Shown one piece after another: positions 14,513 through 18,586 of a stretch of DNA of 18,586 bases. The stretch spans positions 1 through 18,586 of the forward strand of contig JAZLHW010000038.1 of the NCBI GenBank assembly GCA_045617105.1, in the 5' to 3' direction. The stretch's first letter is position 1; every line of letters starts with the position of its first letter. The notes beneath the pieces were generated by a model that saw only the letters and a list, made by a program, of their open reading frames with translations, had not been told where the DNA came from and did no database searches. The DNA comes from CALELM01 sp045617105 (GTDB taxonomy: Bacteria > Bacillota > Negativicutes > Selenomonadales > Selenomonadaceae). The position numbers and the translations under genes were made by a program.

Positions 14513-14608
14513 TTTCAACGAAGTGGGAGATTGCTCACCGCTTATTAAAATTTGGCTTCTACCACTTACGGCAAGCTGTTGAAGAAGGGGACATCTTAGC
14601 TTCGTTAT
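14513..14608. repeat. Dispersed structured repeat, copy 3
   Basis: A 90-base unit (14517-14606) with ends AACGAAG / CTTCGTT is about 90-95% identical to copy 1 by eye. Some substitutions keep pairing: GCGG to GTGG opposite CCGC, and ACAGC to ACGGC opposite GCTGT. It directly follows the stop side of the EAL gene and ends two bases before parS 4. Confidence 0.85.
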
Positions 14609-14624
14609 TGTTTCACGTGAAACA
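14609..14624. promoter_or_regulatory. parS site 4, inside the end of a coding sequence
   Basis: Perfect TGTTTCACGTGAAACA. On the - strand its bases supply the codons Cys-Phe-Thr and the TGA stop (14613-14615) of the EAL-domain gene. Confidence 0.95.
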
Positions 14625-16781
14625 TTTATCTTTTTTTGAAGAAGAAAGCATTTCCTTCATACTCTCCCATATCTTTCCCTGAATCCCATCTGCAGTCTTG
14701 ATGCAGGAAAGATACAGCCTTTTTCCATTTAATTGAAAAGGAATCAATAGATAATGGCACAGAATATAGTCATTATCTCCCTGCATAGTACGGAAGATAC
14801 CTGATACATGCTCCTTCACCGCATGACTTGCACGCACAGAAAGCGTTGAGAAATCATAAAAATCCAGGAATTCTTCCCGATCGTCCGGGTGAATATACCG
14901 ATCTGCGAACATACTCAACTTCTGGAAATTTCCGATCGTCATGTTTGCAAAGCAGTTCTGCATGTAATCCGTATAAATATTCCGCAAGATTCCCTTCTCA
15001 GAAAGCACATCAATGCGAATAAAAATTTCTATCAACTGACGGATCGCCGTATTCATATCCTCAGCCCGCCGCACATATTCATACTGCGAAAGATTCGTTG
15101 CCACAATGACAAAGGAAGCAACCTGCGAGTTGTCTCTCGTTGCAATACAGCGCACCTTCAAGTTGCAGAGATTTCCATTAAATACGCAATCCATGGATTC
15201 CTCCTTCATGGAATCAACGCATTTTTGGAAGAGCGTATACAAAAATACCCGATCGCCGCCTGCCTGATAAAGATTCTTGTTCAGATAATCAACGGAGTGC
15301 TGCTCATCCTTATAACCAATGCTGTGCAAATAGTCACGATAAGCCTCATTGACATACAAATAGGAAACCGTTCCCTTTTTGTATTCCAAGATGGCAATTC
15401 CAAGCTGATTCACAATTTGATAAGGATGCTCCTCATAAGTAAGCGGATTCGTACTCAAGAGATTCACCCGTCCCAACTTGCTGAAATAGATCGTCTCTGT
15501 TAAGTCCTCGAAAGAACGATCTATTTTTACCGCCTTGCCATCTACCCAAAAAGGCTCTGGCTTTCCGAACAGCCACCCCTGCACCTTTTCACAGCCGATG
15601 CTCCGAAGGAATTCGAACTGCTCCCTCGTTTCCACGCCCTCTGCCAAGGTATGCATGTGCAATTCCTTGGCAAGATTCACGATTGCAGCAAGAATACATC
15701 TGGAACGGGGCTTGGCATCAAAATCCTTCAAGAAAACCATGTCGATCTTCAAGTAATCGAACTTATAATCCTTCAAGTTATTCAAGGAAGAATATCCGCT
15801 GCCGAAATCGTCCATCCAAACCTCATAGCCAGCCGACTGAAAATGCTCCACCTGCTCCTGCATAGAAGGGCAATTGCTGTCAAGAGCACTTTCCGTTACC
15901 TCGATATGCAGAAGATGAATGGGAATATCATATTTCCTGCGCAGCTTCTCCACCTCAGCGAACATATCAGCCATTTGAAAATCCACACGCGAAAGGTTCG
16001 TAGAAACAGAAATAGGCTGAAACTCATCTGGATGCTTCAAGACATAAGCAAGATCCTTGCATACTTGCTCTGCCACATACAGATCCAGCTTGTAGATCAG
16101 GTTGGTATCCTCCAAAATCTCAATAAACGTCACGGGAGAAAGCACCCCGTACTCCGGATCGCACCAACGGACCAACGCCTCAAATCCGCAGATTTTTTCC
16201 GTCATCACGCGAACTTCCGGCTGGTAATAAACCTCGATCCAGCCCTGCTTCAATGCTCGATGAAAGGAACGTATAATATGATTCCGCAGATTGATCCTCT
16301 CATCCAAGGAATCATCGTAATAGCAAAGAAATCTGTCATACTTCCCTTTAATACTGCTGCATGCCATCTTTGCACGCTCCATGCAGATAGACACGTCATC
16401 AAAATCCGCCCTTCGGAAATAAATACCGACATTCATCTCAATGCTGATATCCTTTTGCATCGTCCGAAGCTCGTCAATCAATTCCTTTGCACGTTTTTCA
16501 ACATTCTTCGTATCTAAAGTGACCAAAACAAAATGGTCCCCATTGATTCGGGAAACAACCGCCTCAGGAAATGTTTCTTCTATCATTCTCGCAATGATCC
16601 GCAGAAACTCATTTCCACCACGAAAACCAAATTTTTGATTCAATGACTTAAAATCTTCGACATCGAAATGCAAAAAAACTGCATCGCAGTCATCATGATC
16701 CTTAATCAGGACATCTGCCTCAGCAAGAAATGTCATGACATTGATCAGACCTGTAATTTCGTCCCTTATCCCTGTTTCCAT
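14613..16781 (-). CDS. Degenerate GGDEF-EAL-PAS-like protein, probable c-di-GMP phosphodiesterase
   Basis: The 722-residue product has an N-terminal GGDEF domain (about 1-155), an EAL domain (about 165-410) and a C-terminal PAS-like sensor region (about 445-560) with a further uncharacterised part. The GGDEF site reads RINGDHF (78-84), so diguanylate cyclase activity is unlikely. The EAL domain keeps E201 (EAL), N262 (NLS), E294 (EVTES), D324-D325 (DDFGSGYSS), K345 (LKID) and E381 (EGVET), so c-di-GMP hydrolysis is expected. No membrane segment is seen. I start at 16781, where GGAG precedes the ATG by seven bases; an upstream ATG at 16811 has a poorer site. The last codons form a parS. The region just upstream of the start holds the DnaA-box cluster. 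Confidence 0.9.
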   Translation of the reverse strand: METGIRDEITGLINVMTFLAEADVLIKDHDDCDAVFLHFDVEDFKSLNQKFGFRGGNEFLRIIARMIEETFPEAVVSRINGDHFVLVTLDTKNVEKRAKELIDELRTMQKDISIEMNVGIYFRRADFDDVSICMERAKMACSSIKGKYDRFLCYYDDSLDERINLRNHIIRSFHRALKQGWIEVYYQPEVRVMTEKICGFEALVRWCDPEYGVLSPVTFIEILEDTNLIYKLDLYVAEQVCKDLAYVLKHPDEFQPISVSTNLSRVDFQMADMFAEVEKLRRKYDIPIHLLHIEVTESALDSNCPSMQEQVEHFQSAGYEVWMDDFGSGYSSLNNLKDYKFDYLKIDMVFLKDFDAKPRSRCILAAIVNLAKELHMHTLAEGVETREQFEFLRSIGCEKVQGWLFGKPEPFWVDGKAVKIDRSFEDLTETIYFSKLGRVNLLSTNPLTYEEHPYQIVNQLGIAILEYKKGTVSYLYVNEAYRDYLHSIGYKDEQHSVDYLNKNLYQAGGDRVFLYTLFQKCVDSMKEESMDCVFNGNLCNLKVRCIATRDNSQVASFVIVATNLSQYEYVRRAEDMNTAIRQLIEIFIRIDVLSEKGILRNIYTDYMQNCFANMTIGNFQKLSMFADRYIHPDDREEFLDFYDFSTLSVRASHAVKEHVSGIFRTMQGDNDYILCHYLLIPFQLNGKRLYLSCIKTADGIQGKIWESMKEMLSSSKKDKCFT

Positions 16782-16821
16782 ATCAAAACTCCAAATCATT
16801 AACAACAACATTCTTCACATA

Positions 16822-16873
16822 TTATCCACACGCTTCCCAAAACTTGTGGATATGTTGATAAATATGTGTATAA
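16822..16873. promoter_or_regulatory. Cluster of DnaA-box-like 9-mers
   Basis: Four sites lie within 52 bases: TTATCCACA on + (16822-16830, consensus), and on - ATATCCACA (16845-16853), TTATCAACA (16853-16861) and TTATACACA (16865-16873, fits TTATNCACA). The first and last are full matches, the others one mismatch. The cluster fills the space between the upstream gene's stop (16907) and the start of the EAL gene. It could be DnaA control of that gene, a titration site or part of an origin. Confidence 0.6.
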
Positions 16874-16906
16874 GTCCTTACTTTTTGCACATCCCCATAA
16901 AATCCC

Positions 16907-17512
16907 TTACAATGAAATATTCAAGTTGTCCTCTACCCAATCCCGTACCGATTTCTTATCCTTGGTTCGAGAACCAACCTTTTTCTTCTTGATCTTCTCC
17001 ATGACTTTATGATAGATCTCGTCCTCGACACTGCCGGAAATAAGATTTTCCCAGTTGCGCGAGCTGTATTCCCTTTCCGTAATGTTATTCTGCGGCCGAC
17101 CCGTTACCTCCAGCTCACTCAAAAACTGCACCTGCTGCGTATCCGGACGAAGATAATAATGCTCCAAGAAATACTTTTGCGGATAGCTGTACATCCCATC
17201 CACAGAAACCAATCGAATCCAAACATCTACAATATATTCCTTGCTGGAATGCGGCATCAATATCCACTTTATATTCTCCGCATCCATCGCATAGTGGTAA
17301 GTATCATCTGAAAACAGCCAAACAAACTTTTCCTTCTTGCTGGAATCCCGCTTTTTCTCCCTTGCACTCTCCGACTTATAAAACCAGTCATCTGCCGACT
17401 TCTCAGCCTGAACGGAGGAATTTTCCGCCACCGCATCCGATGCCTGCACGGACGGCAGGAACGATATAAAGGAAGCCATGAGAGCCACGCAAACCATTTG
17501 GAATAACTTCAT
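16907..17512 (-). CDS. Secreted protein of unknown function
   Basis: The product (201 aa) has a clear signal peptide: MKLF start, hydrophobic 5-20, VQA|S cleavage near residue 24. The mature part has a Lys/Ser-rich linker (about 35-62). A probable small beta-rich domain follows (about 63-165), with many aromatic residues (FVWLFSDDTYHY, KEYIVDVWIRLV, YFLEHYYLR), and a basic helical tail ends the protein. No Cys remains in the mature protein and no catalytic motif is apparent. I recall this style of secreted protein from Selenomonadales but cannot name a family. The ATG has AGGGGTG seven bases upstream. The gene is separated from the EAL gene by the DnaA-box region and may or may not be cotranscribed with it. 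Confidence 0.75.
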   Translation of the reverse strand: MKLFQMVCVALMASFISFLPSVQASDAVAENSSVQAEKSADDWFYKSESAREKKRDSSKKEKFVWLFSDDTYHYAMDAENIKWILMPHSSKEYIVDVWIRLVSVDGMYSYPQKYFLEHYYLRPDTQQVQFLSELEVTGRPQNNITEREYSSRNWENLISGSVEDEIYHKVMEKIKKKKVGSRTKDKKSVRDWVEDNLNISL

Positions 17513-17615
17513 TTCTTCACCCCTAAACTCCTAACAAGAAGAATGATATACATAACTACATTCTATCATCTTACCATCCTTCCCACAATAATAAATCTCC
17601 TTTTTTAAAAAAAGA

Positions 17616-17650
17616 AAAAGTCCCTAATCTGCGGAAAATTAAGGACTTTT
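17616..17650 (-). terminator. Terminator of the leftward transcript from the right edge
   Basis: AAAAGTCC...TAAT (17616-17628) pairs with ATTA...GGACTTTT (17638-17650), 13 pairs with one mismatch. Read on - it is followed by a T-rich stretch. The interval 17513-17615 has nothing else recognisable apart from the upstream region of the secreted-protein gene. Confidence 0.75.
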
Positions 17651-17654
17651 CTAT

Positions 17655-17988
17655 CAAAGCATGACTGCTCCATGCTGTATTTCAATATCGTTCATAGCTT
17701 CTTCCTTGGCATTCCATCGACATCCAGCTTATCCTTCTTTACCATCTACTCCGATACGCCCTTCACTGAATCATCTTACTGTGCTGGTAATGAAACAATT
17801 GATTCAAAACTTCCTCGCTGTTCCATATACCGTTCTTCCTCTTCCTGAAGCAGCAACGTATTGACATCCTGACGTTTCTGACACATCGTTAAACTTCTCA
17901 TCAAGCATCTCCTTGGTTGGGAGGATACCTGCTTCCATATCACAGTTGATAAAAGCATCAAACTTGTAAGCATAAAGCCCATACAAGC
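17655..17988 (-). pseudogene. Gene remnants with a probable frameshift
   Basis: No intact gene fills this stretch. On the - strand one frame reads GLYGLYAYKFDAFINCD...KEMLDEKFNDV (about 17985-17885). The sensible continuation then moves to another frame, CQKRQDVNTLLLQEEEERY...SLPAQ, stopping at 17776. A third piece reads KEEAMNDIEIQHGAVML with a stop just before the terminator. The first piece has no start codon of its own and begins almost at the Lnt-like stop codon. This looks like the decayed 3' part of one or two former genes. The family is not recognised, and a sequencing error at the frameshift is also possible. Confidence 0.4.
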
Positions 17989-18586
17989 CTACAGGATGGT
18001 TGACTTTTTCCTGAAAAAAAATCCACTGCATACAGCAAAGACGGAAAATATCACACAAATCCACGGGAACCAGTTACCGGTTTTTTCATAGAATGTGACT
18101 CTTCCTTCCTGCGGAATATCAAGATAAAGCATACCTGTATGCACATTCATTGCGTTTGCCATGTGAAGAGGACGGCCATGGTAATCATAGAGAATAATAT
18201 TTCCGTTTACAGGATTTCTGAGCACCGAAAATCCGCACTCGATTGCCCTTGCCTGCACACCGTAGGAAGTGAAATACTGGAATGCCTGCCAGTCATAGGA
18301 AGGATTCAGGAATATGTCTGCTTCTCGTCCGTTATATGCATAATGATTTGAAGTGTAATCGGCACAGATCAAATATGTGTATTTGATACCGTCTACTTCG
18401 ACAACCGGTGTCTTGCCGTCGCCATTTACGGTGAACGGTTCTTCAACAACCGGAACAAGGTGATTCTTTATGTATGTGTTCAGCAGTTCTCCGTTGCGGT
18501 CGATGAAGTTCAAAGTGTTCGTCTTCTTCTGTCCGCTTTCAGCAACACGGGCTTGAAGCTCTGCTACATAATTCAGGACATCTCCG
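17989..18586 (-). CDS. Nitrilase-fold protein, apolipoprotein N-acyltransferase-like (C-terminal part)
   Basis: The frame is open to the right edge, so the N-terminus lies outside the window; about 198 residues are visible. It belongs to the carbon-nitrogen hydrolase superfamily. The catalytic Lys is in YIKNHLVP (codon 18466-18468) and the catalytic Cys in YLICADYTS (codon 18364-18366); the Glu of the triad would be upstream. NPSYDW and the QARAIECGFSVLRN block are typical of Lnt. The C-terminus has one hydrophobic helix (WICVIFSVFAVCSGFFF) followed by RKK, like the last membrane helix of Lnt, which acylates lipoproteins in the periplasm. KNHLVPVVEEPF differs from the usual HLVPFGEY, so a divergent paralogue is possible. 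It ends with TAG at 17989. Confidence 0.8.
   Translation of the reverse strand, partial: GDVLNYVAELQARVAESGQKKTNTLNFIDRNGELLNTYIKNHLVPVVEEPFTVNGDGKTPVVEVDGIKYTYLICADYTSNHYAYNGREADIFLNPSYDWQAFQYFTSYGVQARAIECGFSVLRNPVNGNIILYDYHGRPLHMANAMNVHTGMLYLDIPQEGRVTFYEKTGNWFPWICVIFSVFAVCSGFFFRKKSTIL

Overview
The window looks like chromosomal DNA from a diderm Firmicute, most likely a Negativicute of the Selenomonas/Mitsuokella type. This is inferred from four things: Firmicute-type ribosome binding sites and a ZTP riboswitch, a parA-parB-DUF4446-M23 operon with canonical parS sites, an apolipoprotein N-acyltransferase-like gene, and a degenerate GGDEF/EAL protein. Four perfect parS palindromes in 8.7 kb, together with parAB, suggest that the segment lies near the chromosomal origin.

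Layout, left to right. Positions 1-98 hold a structured dispersed repeat, followed by an ATPase/PD-(D/E)XK protein on + (147-1532). Two small exported low-complexity proteins follow on - : one Arg/Glu-rich (1609-2166), one His/Pro-rich (2203-2481). An orphan HTH protein on + (2700-3317) ends in an AT-rich palindrome and a strong terminator. A flavin reductase-rubredoxin fusion lies on - (3533-4150). The operon parA-parB-DUF4446-M23 peptidase runs leftward (7629 to 4341) and ends at a terminator. To the right, two + genes encode a split cobalamin-dependent methionine synthase: a separate reactivation domain (7851-8528) and a MetH without that domain (8590-10962).

Downstream of metH are two small genes (11045-11215 and 11325-11618). 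Their products start with aligned 17-residue double-glycine-type leaders. I consider this pair the most interesting content of the window. A palindromic copy of the dispersed repeat, a decayed coding remnant, a terminator and a parS site follow. pfkA lies on - (11947-12909). A ZTP (pfl) riboswitch with its own promoter and a likely competing terminator precedes a standalone AICAR formyltransferase, purH-type (13223-14395).

After the purH terminator comes another full copy of the repeat. It directly abuts a parS that also encodes the last codons of an EAL-type c-di-GMP phosphodiesterase on - (14613-16781). The upstream region of that gene carries a tight cluster of DnaA-box-like 9-mers. A secreted protein of unknown function (16907-17512), gene remnants ending at a terminator, and the C-terminal part of a nitrilase/Lnt-like gene cut by the right edge complete the window.

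Functional threads: chromosome segregation (parAB/parS, possible DnaA sites), one-carbon and purine metabolism (methionine synthase, ZTP-sensing AICAR formyltransferase), envelope biology (M23 peptidase, exported proteins, Lnt-like enzyme) and a candidate exported-peptide locus. All family assignments are from reading motifs; no database search was run.
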